Of a DNA stretch of 39,623 bases, positions 1 through 8,451 are shown piece after piece (position 1 is the stretch's first letter; each line of letters starts with the position of its first letter). Both the position numbers and the translations under genes were made by a program. The DNA comes from CAZRDB01 sp964598695 (lineage in GTDB: Bacteria; Armatimonadota; Zipacnadia; UBA1398). The notes under the pieces were generated by a model. It was not told the DNA's origin. It saw nothing but the letters and a program-made list of their open reading frames with translations, and ran no database searches. Location: contig CAZRDB010000021.1 of NCBI GenBank assembly GCA_964598695.1, positions 1 through 39,623 of the forward strand, in the 5' to 3' direction.

Positions 1-230
1 CGGAGGGAGACCCGGTCGGTCCCGAACACGTCGCGGCCGCAGAGCATCCCGGCGTAGCCGGGCGGGGTGGGGATGTGGGGGCTGAAGCTGTCCTCGAACA
101 GCGCGCCGTTGGCGGCCAGGCGGTCGAGGTGCGGGCTGGTGAGCCTGGGGTAGCCGTAGCACGACATGTGGTCGCGCCTCAGCGAGTCGATTCCCAGGTA
201 CAGGATGTTCGGCTTCTCGATCTTCGCCAC
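1..230 (-). CDS. Sulfatase-fold hydrolase, N-terminal fragment (cut by window edge)
   Basis: Only the first 76 or so codons are in the window; the gene runs off the left edge. The start is GTG at 230, with GAGAAGGAG eight bases upstream. The fragment holds the alkaline-phosphatase-superfamily start: NILYLGIDSLRRDH, with metal-ligand Asp15, then SCYGYPRLTSPHLDRLA. At the nucleophile loop it reads HIPTPPGYAGMLCG. The sulfatase consensus is C/S-x-P-x-R, so the nucleophile position is Thr55 and the Arg is Tyr59. It is nearly the same as the N-terminus of the next gene (277-1623), so the two are recent tandem paralogues, probably co-transcribed across a 46-base gap. The substrate is unknown. It could be a sulfatase-like phosphodiesterase or phosphatase rather than a true sulfatase. 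Confidence 0.85.
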   Translation of the reverse strand, partial: MAKIEKPNILYLGIDSLRRDHMSCYGYPRLTSPHLDRLAANGALFEDSFSPHIPTPPGYAGMLCGRDVFGTDRVSL

Positions 231-276
231 GGAAGGGGCTCCTTCTCGGGACCGGCACGAGGCCGGCGGACTGCTG

Positions 277-1623
277 CTACTTGGCCTGCAGCTTCTGGGC
301 CTGGGCGACGCCGCCGATGCTGAGCCCGAGGCCGAGGCGCCAACGCTCGATCGGGTGGGGCCGGCCGGTCTCGGTCGTGCGGCGCGCGATATGGTCCATC
401 ATCCGCTTGCGGAGCATCTTGTAGATGTCCTTCTCGGTCTGGGCGACGTTGTGGAGTTCCTGGGGATCCTCGATCAGGTTGTACAGCTCGCACTTGGGGA
501 ATCCGTGGAAGTCGGGCTCGAGCGCCTCGATCAGCTTCCACTCGTGCGTGCGGAGCCCGTGCTTGCGCATCCAGGTGCACTCGGTGATGAAGATCTCGGA
601 GTAGGGCGCCGGCGCCTCCCCGCGGGCCATCGGCCACAGGCTGGTGCCGCTCAGGCCGTGGCGCTCGGAGAGCTTCTCCTGGCCGAGCAGCTCGAGCAGG
701 GTGGGGACGAGGTCGGCGAGCGTGCACATGCCGCGGACGCGCTTGCCGGCCGCGACGTGGCCCGGCCAGCGGAAGATCAAGGGGACGACGAGCGTGGGGT
801 CGTACATGCTGTGGTGGTCGAACCAGCAGCCGTGGTCGTAGAGGGTCTCGCCGTGGTCCGAGGTGATGATGACGATGGTGTCGTCCTCGAGCTTCAGCTC
901 GGCCAGCCGCTGCAGGAGCAGCGCGATCGTGGCGTCCATGTACGCGATCTCGCCGTCGTACTGGGCGATGACCCAGTCCTTGTCGGTGATGCCGGGGGGC
1001 ATCCACGACTTGAAGTACTCGGCGAAGGGCTTGAAGTCCCACACGGGCTGCATGCTCTTGTTGCCGCGGGCGCACTCGTTGCCCTGGTAGAACATGCGGT
1101 CGAACGGCGCCGGCGGCAGGTAGGGCGTGTGGGGGTCCATGTGGCGCATGAACAGGAGCCAATGCTGCTTCCCCTTGGCGAGCTTGTCGAGGAGAGGCTT
1201 GGCGACCTTGTGGAGGTCCTCGGCCTTCCGGAGCGGACGGCTATCCCACCCGCCCCAGGCGCCGGCGTAGCCGTGGTACTGGTCGAAGCCCTTGACGAGG
1301 CGGTCGTCGAGGCCGAGCGCGTGCGAGACGTAGCCGAGGCCGCGGAGCATCTCGGGCAGGGTGGCGACGCTGTCCATGATCGGGCCGGGCTCGCGGAGGG
1401 AGACCCGGTCGGTGCCGAAGACGTCCTGGCCGCACAGCATGTTCGCGTAGCCGGGGGTCGTGGGGATGTGGGGGCTGAAGCTGTCCTCGAACAGCGTGCC
1501 CTGCGAGGCGAGCCGGTCGAGGTGGGGCGAGGTGAGCCGCGGGTAGCCGTAGCACGACATGTGGTCGCGCCTGAGTGAGTCGATCCCGAAGAACAGGATG
1601 TTGGGAAGCGCCTTCTTGGCCAT
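277..1623 (-). CDS. Sulfatase-fold (alkaline phosphatase superfamily) hydrolase, Thr-type
   Basis: A full-length 448-residue sulfatase-fold protein. ATG at 1623 follows GAGGAG at good spacing. Visible elements are NILFFGIDSLRRDH (metal ligand Asp15), CYGYPRLTSPHLD, the nucleophile loop IPTTPGYANMLCG (Thr55), the middle region RHMDPHTPYLPP, the metal pair SDHGE (Asp256, His257) and then DHHSMYDPTLVVPLIFRWPG. The C-terminus has the sulfatase-like WKLIEALEPDFHGFPKCELY and LYNLIEDPQEL blocks. The formylglycine signature C/S-x-P-x-R is absent: Cys is replaced by Thr and Arg by Tyr. I see no signal peptide, so it is probably cytoplasmic. Known sulfatases need the Cys/Ser. NPP-type phosphodiesterases in the same superfamily use Thr, so a phosphoester or phosphonate substrate is possible. 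The fold is clear; the activity is not. Confidence 0.9.
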   Translation of the reverse strand: MAKKALPNILFFGIDSLRRDHMSCYGYPRLTSPHLDRLASQGTLFEDSFSPHIPTTPGYANMLCGQDVFGTDRVSLREPGPIMDSVATLPEMLRGLGYVSHALGLDDRLVKGFDQYHGYAGAWGGWDSRPLRKAEDLHKVAKPLLDKLAKGKQHWLLFMRHMDPHTPYLPPAPFDRMFYQGNECARGNKSMQPVWDFKPFAEYFKSWMPPGITDKDWVIAQYDGEIAYMDATIALLLQRLAELKLEDDTIVIITSDHGETLYDHGCWFDHHSMYDPTLVVPLIFRWPGHVAAGKRVRGMCTLADLVPTLLELLGQEKLSERHGLSGTSLWPMARGEAPAPYSEIFITECTWMRKHGLRTHEWKLIEALEPDFHGFPKCELYNLIEDPQELHNVAQTEKDIYKMLRKRMMDHIARRTTETGRPHPIERWRLGLGLSIGGVAQAQKLQAK

Positions 1624-1782
1624 GGTTTCTCTCCTCAGGGTACGCTGAGATAGGGCGAACGGGCAGGTTGTTCGATACCGCCGCGCCAGGCCCTCCATTG
1701 GCGAGTGGATTCGTCGCCTTTTCGGCGGAAATGCGGCGCGAGGCCGCTTGAGCCCCCCTTGCGACGGGTGTATCCTCCCGCC
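1624..1782. promoter_or_regulatory. Divergent intergenic region between sulfatase-fold genes
   Basis: This 159-base spacer separates the minus-strand pair from the plus-strand sulfatase-fold gene, so promoters for both directions should lie here. I see the Shine-Dalgarno GAGGAG for the minus gene at its left end. I could not pick convincing -35/-10 boxes on either strand. Confidence 0.4.
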
Positions 1783-3111
1783 GTGCAAACACCACGGAAC
1801 ATCATCATGATCTTCGTCGACTGCCTGCGCGCCGATCATCTGGGCTGCTACGGCTACCCCCGCCCGACCAGCCCGAACCTCGACGCGTTCGCGCGCGATG
1901 CGGCCCTGTTCGAGAGCTTCTACGCCTCGGCGATCCCGACCCAGCCCTCGTTCACGACCAGCTACACGGGGCAGCATGCGGTCACCCACGGCATCGTCGC
2001 GCACAAGGGAGACCGTGAGCTGCGTCCCGACGCGCCGTGGCTCCCGAGCCTGCTGCGCGCCGCGGGCCGGACGACCGCCGGCTTCTGCTGCCTGCCGCGG
2101 TACAAGCACTGGTTTCTCCGCGACTTCGAGTTCGTGGTCGACTCCACCAGCCGGTACCAGGACTACGGCTACACCTCCGAGGTGCTCAACTCGCGCGCGA
2201 TCCCGTGGCTCGAACGCCACGCCGACGAGCCGTTCTTCATGTCGGTCCACTACTGGGACCCCCACACGCCGTACCTGCCCCCGGAGCAGTACCGCGTGTT
2301 CTACGAGGGCGACCCGACCGACCCGGCGCTCCCGAACACGCTCGAGCCGCTCGAGCGCCAGTACTTCTCGGTCATGTGGAAGAAGTGGTTCTCGAAGCTG
2401 CCGAAGGGGCTGCGCGACGCGGAGTACCTGTCGGCGCTGTACGACGGCGAGGTGCTCCACGCCGACGCGGGCGTCGGCGCCCTGCTGAGCGCGCTCGAGG
2501 CGACCGGCCGGGCCGACGACACGTTGGTCCTGGTGACCTCCGACCACGGCGAGCTGTTCTACCGGCACGACATCTTCTGCGATCACCACGGCCTCTACGA
2601 TGGCAACCTCCACTGCCCGCTGCTGCTCCGCTGGCCGGGCGCCGAGGCCAACGGCCGCCGGTTGGCTCCCTTCGCGAGCCACGAGGACCTCGCGCCCACA
2701 CTGCTGCGCGCCGCCGGCCTGGAGGTCCCCGAGGCGATGGACGGGATCGATCTCACGCCGCTTCTCCGCGGACAGAACCTCGAGACCCGCGACGCCGTTG
2801 TGTCCCTGGAATGCACCTGGCAGTCGAAGTGGTCGATCCGCACGCGAGAGGCGAAGCTGATCGTCTCGCGGCGACCCGACTTCCACGGTCGCCCGCGGCG
2901 CGAGCTGTATGACCTGCGGGAGGACCCGAACGAGCTGCGCGATCTGGCCGAGGAGCGGCCGGCGCAGGCCGACGAGCTGGAAGCGCGCCTGGACAGGTGG
3001 ATCGCCGAGGCGATGGAGCGGAACGGCCTGACGACCGACCCGCTCCTCGAGCAGGACTTCACCCTCGGCAAGCAGTGGGAGAAGTGGCTCCAGGACCAGG
3101 CTCCGACCTAG
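1783..3111 (+). CDS. Sulfatase-fold hydrolase, Thr-type, divergent from the tandem pair
   Basis: A 442-residue alkaline-phosphatase-superfamily protein. I chose GTG at 1783 because the fold begins at once with NIIMIFVDCLRADHLGCYGY. GTG 1768 and ATG 1807 are possible, and none has a strong Shine-Dalgarno. Features are metal ligand Asp13, PTSPNLDAFARDA, the nucleophile loop AIPTQPSFTTSYTG (Thr53, with Phe57 in place of the usual Arg), HYWDPHTPYLPP, the metal pair VTSDHGE (Asp254, His255), then CDHHGLYDGNLHCPLLLRWP and the C-terminal FHGRPRRELYDLREDPNE block. It shares the layout of the two minus-strand neighbours but is clearly more diverged. No signal peptide. Like them it lacks the formylglycine signature, so the label sulfatase describes only the fold. 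Confidence 0.9.
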   Translation: MQTPRNIIMIFVDCLRADHLGCYGYPRPTSPNLDAFARDAALFESFYASAIPTQPSFTTSYTGQHAVTHGIVAHKGDRELRPDAPWLPSLLRAAGRTTAGFCCLPRYKHWFLRDFEFVVDSTSRYQDYGYTSEVLNSRAIPWLERHADEPFFMSVHYWDPHTPYLPPEQYRVFYEGDPTDPALPNTLEPLERQYFSVMWKKWFSKLPKGLRDAEYLSALYDGEVLHADAGVGALLSALEATGRADDTLVLVTSDHGELFYRHDIFCDHHGLYDGNLHCPLLLRWPGAEANGRRLAPFASHEDLAPTLLRAAGLEVPEAMDGIDLTPLLRGQNLETRDAVVSLECTWQSKWSIRTREAKLIVSRRPDFHGRPRRELYDLREDPNELRDLAEERPAQADELEARLDRWIAEAMERNGLTTDPLLEQDFTLGKQWEKWLQDQAPT

Positions 3112-3181
3112 CCCGTCCCCGCGGACGGCGCCGGCGCCCGGTCGAGGTCGGGGAGACCGGGCAGTCCAGAGGTACGGTGCC

Positions 3182-5605
3182 ATGGCGACGAAGGGCAGAC
3201 TTGGGGTTCCGGGCGAGGGGCGGCCCTCGCTGGACGGCATGCTCGAGGGGCTGACGGGGTACTCGCTGCTGCGCGCGCTGATCGACGCGATCCCTGACGC
3301 GGTCTACCTCAAGGACCTCGACAGCCGCTTCATCTGGGGCAACCCGGCGCTGGCGCGCGTCCTCGGGCTGGACGACCCGGCGGGAGCCATCGGCACCTCC
3401 GACATCGACTACTTCCACGCGATGCACGCGCTCGAATCGCTCGAGGACGAGCGGGCGATCCTCCGCACCGGCGAGCCGATCGTGGCCAAGCGCGAGCTGG
3501 AGGAGCGGCCCGACGGCAGCCGCCGCTGGGTCGCTACCACCAAGGTCGCAGTCCGCGATGCCGACGGGGCGATCATCGGCACGGCGGGGATCAGCCGCGA
3601 TATCGACGGCGTGGTGCGCAACGAGGAGGCGCTACGCGAGAGCGAGGAGCGCCACCGGCTGATCTCCGAGCTGATGTGCGACTACGTCTACACCGGCGCC
3701 ATCACGGCCGAGGGCGACATCGTTCCGACCTGGGCATCGGGGCCGATCGAGCGCGTCCTCGGTTACTCGGCCGAGCAACTCGCCCGCCCCGAGGGACTGC
3801 GCTGGCTCGACCTCGTCGAGGAGGAGGATCGGCCGCGGGCGCTGGCCTCGGTCGCGCGGTTGCGCGAGGGCCAGTCGACCGTTACGGAGTACCGCGCGCG
3901 TCGCGCCGACGGCGCGGTCGTGTGGCTGCGCGACACCGTGCGGCCCCTGTGGTCGTCGGACGGACGGCGCGTCGAGGGGTTCATGGGCGGCGTCCAGGAC
4001 ATCACGGCGCACAAGCAGGTCGAGGCCGATCTGCGGTTGAGCGAGGAGCGGTTCCGGATCCTGGCCGACTCCGTGCCCGCGCTGATCACGGTGACCGACG
4101 AGGCCGGGCGCGTCACCTACGCCAACCAGGCGGCCCGGGAGCTGTACGAGGCGGACGAGGGCGACGATCTCGTCGAGCTGTGGCTCGCGGCGCTGCATCC
4201 CGAGGACCGCGAGCGCGTACTCCACGGACCCCACCCCGAGCTGGACCCGACCGGAGCGGTACAGCGGGAGTACCGGATCATCCGACGGGATGGCCAGACC
4301 CGGTGGCTGCTCGAGCTGAGCCGGCCGCGCCGGACCGAGGACGGGCTCCGCCCGGGCGAGGTCACCTGCGCCCTGGACATCACCGATCGCCACGAGGCCC
4401 TCGAGTCGCGGCAACGCCTCGAGGCGCAGCTCCAGCGGGCCCAGCGGCTGGAGAGCCTTGGGGTGCTTGCGGGCGGGATCGCCCACGACATCAACAACGC
4501 GCTCGCCGTGATCCTGGGCTGCGCCGAGCAGGGGGCACTGGGGATCGGCGGCGGGCCGGCGAACCCGGAGGTGCTCTTCGAGCGGATCCGTCAGGCCTCG
4601 CTCCGCGCGAAAGCGGTGGTCGCGCAGGTGCTGGCGTTCAGCCGCCCGGCCGCGCCCGACCGTCGCACGATTCGGCTCCAGGAGGAGCTGACCGACACGG
4701 TGACGCTGATCCGCTCCGGGCTGCCGTCGACGATCGCGCTGAAGACCCAGCTCGCTCCCGACTGCCCCGCGGTCTGCGCCGATCCGTCGCTCGTGCAACA
4801 GGTACTGCTGAACCTCGTGGCCAACGCGCGCGACGCGATCGGGGAAGGCCACGGCTCGGTCTCGGTGAAGTTGCGGCCGATCACGCTCGACACCGAGCAG
4901 GCCGCGATGCTGCGGGTCTCGCCCGGCCGCTACGCATACCTGCGGGTCGCCGACACCGGCTGTGGGATGGACCAGGCGACACTCGCGCGGATCTTCGATC
5001 CGTTCTTCACCACGAAGCCGAGGAGCGCCGGCACCGGCCTCGGCCTCGCCTCGGTGCACGGGATGGTGACCGCGCACGGCGGCGCGGTGACGGCCGACAG
5101 CACGCGGGGCGTCGGGACGATCTTCCGCGTCTACCTGCCGGCCGTGTCGTCGCCGTGCTGCGAGCCGGGCGCCGAGCCGGCCGACGACGACGCCGTGGCG
5201 CCGCGCGGCGAGGGCCGGATCCTGTTCCTCGACGACGAGCCCGAGCTGACCCAGCTCGGCGTGGAGATGCTCTCGGAGCTGGGCTACCGGGTGACCGGGG
5301 AGACGTGCGCGACCGACGCGCTGCGGACGCTGATGGTCCCGGCCCACGGCTACGACCTGCTGGTCACCGACCAGACGATGCCGCACCTGACGGGGATCGA
5401 GCTGGCTCGTCGCCTTCGCGATGCCGGCGACCGGACGCCCGTGGTGCTGCTGACAGGCTACAGCCCGGCGATCGTGGACTCCGACCTCCGGGCTGCGGGC
5501 ATTCTCGGGCTTCTCGCGAAGCCGTTCGCGATCGGCGATCTGGCGCGTCTGGTGCGCCGGGCGATCAGTAGTCCTGCGGAAGTTCGCGGATCTGGGCGTA
5601 GTTGA
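3182..5605 (+). CDS. PAS-domain hybrid sensor histidine kinase with C-terminal receiver
   Basis: 807 residues, soluble, with no membrane segment, so probably a cytoplasmic sensor. Domains in order: PAS at about 28-145, PAS at about 152-285, PAS at about 290-410, HisKA with phospho-acceptor His435 in AGGIAHDINNALAV, and HATPase_c with N-box NLVANARDAI, G1 VADTGCGMD and G2 GTGLGLASVHGMV. A receiver follows at about 680-795, with the acidic pair in LFLDDEPE, phospho-acceptor Asp730 in DLLVTDQTMP, and the Lys of LAKPFA. There is no output domain, and no separate response regulator next to it, so its partner is elsewhere. ATG at 3182 is preceded by a weak AGAGGT. The last 41 bases overlap flxA tail to tail. 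The ligand of the PAS domains is not readable from sequence. A redox signal tied to the flx-hdr operon is possible but only inferred from position. Confidence 0.93.
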   Translation: MATKGRLGVPGEGRPSLDGMLEGLTGYSLLRALIDAIPDAVYLKDLDSRFIWGNPALARVLGLDDPAGAIGTSDIDYFHAMHALESLEDERAILRTGEPIVAKRELEERPDGSRRWVATTKVAVRDADGAIIGTAGISRDIDGVVRNEEALRESEERHRLISELMCDYVYTGAITAEGDIVPTWASGPIERVLGYSAEQLARPEGLRWLDLVEEEDRPRALASVARLREGQSTVTEYRARRADGAVVWLRDTVRPLWSSDGRRVEGFMGGVQDITAHKQVEADLRLSEERFRILADSVPALITVTDEAGRVTYANQAARELYEADEGDDLVELWLAALHPEDRERVLHGPHPELDPTGAVQREYRIIRRDGQTRWLLELSRPRRTEDGLRPGEVTCALDITDRHEALESRQRLEAQLQRAQRLESLGVLAGGIAHDINNALAVILGCAEQGALGIGGGPANPEVLFERIRQASLRAKAVVAQVLAFSRPAAPDRRTIRLQEELTDTVTLIRSGLPSTIALKTQLAPDCPAVCADPSLVQQVLLNLVANARDAIGEGHGSVSVKLRPITLDTEQAAMLRVSPGRYAYLRVADTGCGMDQATLARIFDPFFTTKPRSAGTGLGLASVHGMVTAHGGAVTADSTRGVGTIFRVYLPAVSSPCCEPGAEPADDDAVAPRGEGRILFLDDEPELTQLGVEMLSELGYRVTGETCATDALRTLMVPAHGYDLLVTDQTMPHLTGIELARRLRDAGDRTPVVLLTGYSPAIVDSDLRAAGILGLLAKPFAIGDLARLVRRAISSPAEVRGSGRS

Positions 5606-6413
5606 ACACGGGCCCGTCGACACAGACGTACTTCGAGCCGATGTTGCAGCGGCCGCACTTGCCGATCCCGCACTTCATGCGGTTCTCGAGGTTGGTGTAG
5701 ATGCACTCGTCGGAGAACCCGAGCTTCGCCAGGCCCACGAGCACGAACTTGATCATGATCGGTGGCCCGACGGTCAGGGCGATCGTGTTCTCGGGCGACG
5801 GGGCGACCTCCTCGACCAGCGCCGGCACGAAGCCGACCTTGCCGGTCCAGTCGTCATCGCCATTGTCGACGGTGAGGTGGAGGGCGGTTCGCTCGGCGGC
5901 CTGCCACTTCTCGTACTCCGTGGTGTGCACGAGGTCTCCGGGGGTCCGCGCGCCGTAGATGATTGTCACCGTGCCGAAGCGCGCCCGGTTCTCGGGGGCG
6001 AGCACCTCATTGATGGCGGTCCGCAGCGGCGGGAGTCCGACGCCGCCTCCGACGAACACCAGATTGCGGCCCTCCCACTCCGAGAGAGGCCAACCGTTGC
6101 CGTAGGGGCCGCGGACGCCGAGCGTGGCGCCGGGGCTCATCTCGAACAGGGCGCCGGTGACCTTGCCGACCCGCTTGACGGTGAACTCGAGGAAGCCCTG
6201 CTGACTGGGCGAGGAGGAGATCCCGAAGGTCGCCTCTCCGTGGCCGAAGGCCGAGACCTCGACGAACTGGCCCGAGCGGTAGGTGAACGCCTCAGCCACG
6301 GCGGGGTCCTGGAACGCGACACGGAAGGTGCGGATGTCGGCGGTCTCCGGGAAGATCTCCTGGATCGTCACGAGATCGGGTACGTAGGGGTTCACGACGG
6401 CTGCATCGGCCAT
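5565..6413 (-). CDS. flxA: FlxA: FAD/NAD(P)H-binding oxidoreductase subunit of Flx-Hdr
   Basis: 282 residues of the dihydroorotate dehydrogenase B electron-transfer (PyrK-like) / sulfhydrogenase gamma family. FAD-binding barrel with YRSGQFVEVSAFG, NAD-binding domain with FVGGGVGLPPLRTAI and TIIYGARTPGDL, and a C-terminal [2Fe-2S] loop with four Cys in MKCGIGKCGRCNIGSKYVC. In Flx-Hdr complexes this subunit takes electrons from NADH and passes them through FlxB/C/D to HdrA. ATG at 6413 shares one base with the flxB stop (TGATG), so translation is coupled. It is the last gene of the operon, and its 3' end overlaps the convergent histidine kinase gene by 41 bases. The alternative name would be hydrogenase gamma subunit, but no hydrogenase catalytic subunit is present. 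Confidence 0.93.
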   Translation of the reverse strand: MADAAVVNPYVPDLVTIQEIFPETADIRTFRVAFQDPAVAEAFTYRSGQFVEVSAFGHGEATFGISSSPSQQGFLEFTVKRVGKVTGALFEMSPGATLGVRGPYGNGWPLSEWEGRNLVFVGGGVGLPPLRTAINEVLAPENRARFGTVTIIYGARTPGDLVHTTEYEKWQAAERTALHLTVDNGDDDWTGKVGFVPALVEEVAPSPENTIALTVGPPIMIKFVLVGLAKLGFSDECIYTNLENRMKCGIGKCGRCNIGSKYVCVDGPVFNYAQIRELPQDY

Positions 6414-7471
6414 CACTGCGTCACCTCGGCCTTCGGGTGGGCGTTCTGGAGGTCTTCCAGGACCTCGACGATCGAGATGCCCACCGGGCAGAGTTCCACG
6501 CAACGGCCGCAGCCCGTGCAGCCGGTCACGCCGAATTCCTTGGGCATGTAGAGCAGCTTGTGGAGCACACGCTGGCGCATGCGGTCGGCCTGGCTCTCGC
6601 GGGGGTTGTGGCGCGAGGCGTGCATGGTGAAGTGGCCGAACTGGCACGAGTCCCAGCAGCGGTAGCGGCAGCCGTGCTGCCCCGCGCGGTCGTCGAGGAT
6701 GTCGAAGCAGTGACAGGAGGGGCACATGTAGGTGCAGATCCCGCAGCCGATGCAGCGGGCGGCCTGCGTCTGGAAGATGGCGTCATCCCAGACCTCGACG
6801 GCCGAGGACTCGAGAGGGCGGATCGGCTCCCGGCCCGCCATCTTCTCGATGAGCCCCTTCTGCACCGTCTCGGCGGCCGCGACCTGCGCGGCGCTCGCCT
6901 CGGCGAGCAGCGAGCCGCCCTCGGCGACGACGGCCTGGCCCCGGTCGGTCACCGCGTGGACCACGTACGCGCCCTCGATGGGGGTGAGCACCAGGTCGGC
7001 GCCCTCCTCGGCCATGTCGATCGGCGAGCCGACCTGGGCACAGAAGCAGCCACGGCGCGGCGCGGCGCAGTAGAGGCTGGCGAGGACCAGCTCCTCCGAT
7101 TCGATGCCGAGCGGATCGGGGCGTACCCCGCCGCGCAGGACCTTCGCGATCCGCCGGAACGCGGCCGCCTCGCACGGATGGAGACCGAAGACGACCTGTG
7201 CGCGGCTGGGCCGCTCGGCGGGGCGGATCTGGGGTCCCTCGTGCGTGACGCGGTAGCGGAAGAGCACCTCGGTCTGCGGCATCCACAGCCCGCGGACGGA
7301 GCTGCGACGGGTGTCGAGGGTGAGGTCGACGGCGCCGGCGCTCTCGACGGGCAGGATCGCCGGGCTGCCCGCGGGGTCGAGCTGCGGAGCCAGCACGGGC
7401 CGGCTCTCCTGGAGCTTGGCGATCCAGGCGCCGACCTGGCCGGAGGCGATCGCGTAGGCGCGTCCGGTCAT
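6413..7471 (-). CDS. flxB: FlxB: 4Fe-4S dicluster electron-transfer subunit
   Basis: 352 residues of the family that includes sulfhydrogenase beta and anaerobic sulfite reductase subunit A. The N-terminal half is a globular domain with GLHPCEAAAFRRI. The C-terminal half has two ferredoxin-type clusters, CIGCGICTYMCPSCHCFD and CTGCGRCVELCPVGI, separated by the family's CRYRCWDSCQFGHFTMHA segment. It should relay electrons between the flavoprotein FlxA and the rest of the complex. ATG at 7471 overlaps the flxC stop as ATGA. There is no AsrC-type sulfite reductase nearby, so the Flx assignment rests on the complete hdrCBA-flxDCBA order around it. Confidence 0.9.
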   Translation of the reverse strand: MTGRAYAIASGQVGAWIAKLQESRPVLAPQLDPAGSPAILPVESAGAVDLTLDTRRSSVRGLWMPQTEVLFRYRVTHEGPQIRPAERPSRAQVVFGLHPCEAAAFRRIAKVLRGGVRPDPLGIESEELVLASLYCAAPRRGCFCAQVGSPIDMAEEGADLVLTPIEGAYVVHAVTDRGQAVVAEGGSLLAEASAAQVAAAETVQKGLIEKMAGREPIRPLESSAVEVWDDAIFQTQAARCIGCGICTYMCPSCHCFDILDDRAGQHGCRYRCWDSCQFGHFTMHASRHNPRESQADRMRQRVLHKLLYMPKEFGVTGCTGCGRCVELCPVGISIVEVLEDLQNAHPKAEVTQ

Positions 7472-8451
7472 CGTTGCTCACCTCCGTGGCCCGGGAGTTC
7501 GGGGTCATCCATCACGAAGCGGGCCAGCGGAGGTCCGGCCTCGGGGTCGGTGCCGGCCGTGTGGTCGAACATCGCGGCCACTTCCTTCGCGAGCTTGGCG
7601 TTGAGCCGCATGAGCGGCAGGTCCATCGGGCAGGCCCGCTCGCAGGCCCCGCACAGGGTGCAGCGCCCGGCGAGGTGGAACGCCCGGAGCGAGAGGAACA
7701 GCTCGTTCTCGTGGCCGAGGGTCGAGCGCGCGATCCACTGTGGCTGCGTCTCGTCGGCCGTGCAGCGCCCGCACGAGCAGACGGGGCAGACCTGGCGGCA
7801 GGCGTAGCAGCGGATGCAGCGCGAGAACGCGGCCTCCCAGTAGGCGCGCCGCTCGGCCTGCGACATCGCCTCGATCTCGGCGATCTGCCGGGCGTAGGGG
7901 TCCTCGCGCTGGGGAGCGGATTCGGCGAACGTCCCGAGACGGATGTCCTCGACCACCGGCTGCGGCGTGACGCAGGTGGCGCAGCGGTCGAGCAGGTGGT
8001 CGGGCGCGCGGAGGGTCGCCTCGCCGCCGTCGGTCTTGACGGTGAGTGCGTCACCGCTCGCCCGGGTCTCCTCGATCCGGGTCCAGGCCCCGCCGAGCGC
8101 CTCGTCGAGGGCGCGCGGATCGTAGACTCCCGTGCAGCCGACGGCGATGACGACGACGTCCTCCCGCGCGAGGTCGTTCTCCTGGAGCGCGACCAGCAGC
8201 GCGCGGGTGTCGCACGGCTTGGCGACGAGGGCCGTCGGCCCCTCGCCATGCTCGCGGGTGAGGTAGTTGACCACGTTGTGGGCGCAGAGGGGATCGCAGA
8301 CGAGGCGGTCGACCTGCTCCGGATCGGTCAGGACGCAGGGGACGGGGAGGCCGCTCCGCGGGTGCCGCTCATAGCCGACGACGCGCTTGACCTTGCCGTC
8401 GACGAAGAGCTGGCGCACCGTCTCGCGGACCTCCTGGGTGAGATCAGTCAC
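7468..8451 (-). CDS. flxC: FlxC: iron-sulfur subunit (F420-dehydrogenase beta-like / HdrC-like)
   Basis: 327 residues. The N-terminal two thirds resemble the beta-subunit domain of coenzyme F420 hydrogenases/dehydrogenases, with ALVAKPCDTRALLVALQEN, VIAVGCTGVYDP and CATCVTPQP. The C-terminal third has two [4Fe-4S] motifs, CIRCYACRQVCPVCSCGRC and CTLCGACERACPMDLPL. The likely start is GTG at 8451, eight bases inside the end of flxD, which fits translational coupling. An upstream extension would run deeper into flxD. The role is intramolecular electron transfer in the Flx module. The exact FlxB/FlxC naming differs between published operons, so treat the letter as provisional. Confidence 0.87.
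   Translation of the reverse strand: MTDLTQEVRETVRQLFVDGKVKRVVGYERHPRSGLPVPCVLTDPEQVDRLVCDPLCAHNVVNYLTREHGEGPTALVAKPCDTRALLVALQENDLAREDVVVIAVGCTGVYDPRALDEALGGAWTRIEETRASGDALTVKTDGGEATLRAPDHLLDRCATCVTPQPVVEDIRLGTFAESAPQREDPYARQIAEIEAMSQAERRAYWEAAFSRCIRCYACRQVCPVCSCGRCTADETQPQWIARSTLGHENELFLSLRAFHLAGRCTLCGACERACPMDLPLMRLNAKLAKEVAAMFDHTAGTDPEAGPPLARFVMDDPELPGHGGEQR

Noticed and set aside
166..1578. Long open frame on the plus strand opposite the sulfatase-fold gene
   Set aside because: Biased composition (Val, Gly, Glu, Ala, His rich) with no domain motif. The minus strand has a complete enzyme with ribosome site. High GC leaves long antisense frames open.
3112..3181. Terminator between the third sulfatase-fold gene and the kinase
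   Set aside because: Only a 4-bp GTCC/GGAC stem and GC-rich repeats; too weak to call.
3632..5623. 663-codon minus-strand frame opposite the histidine kinase
   Set aside because: No recognisable motif and low-complexity Arg/Ala/Val-rich text. The kinase on the other strand has every expected motif.
6413..7471. Anaerobic sulfite reductase subunit A
   Set aside because: Similar cluster layout, but no AsrC-type sirohaem subunit is present and the whole neighbourhood is hdr-flx.
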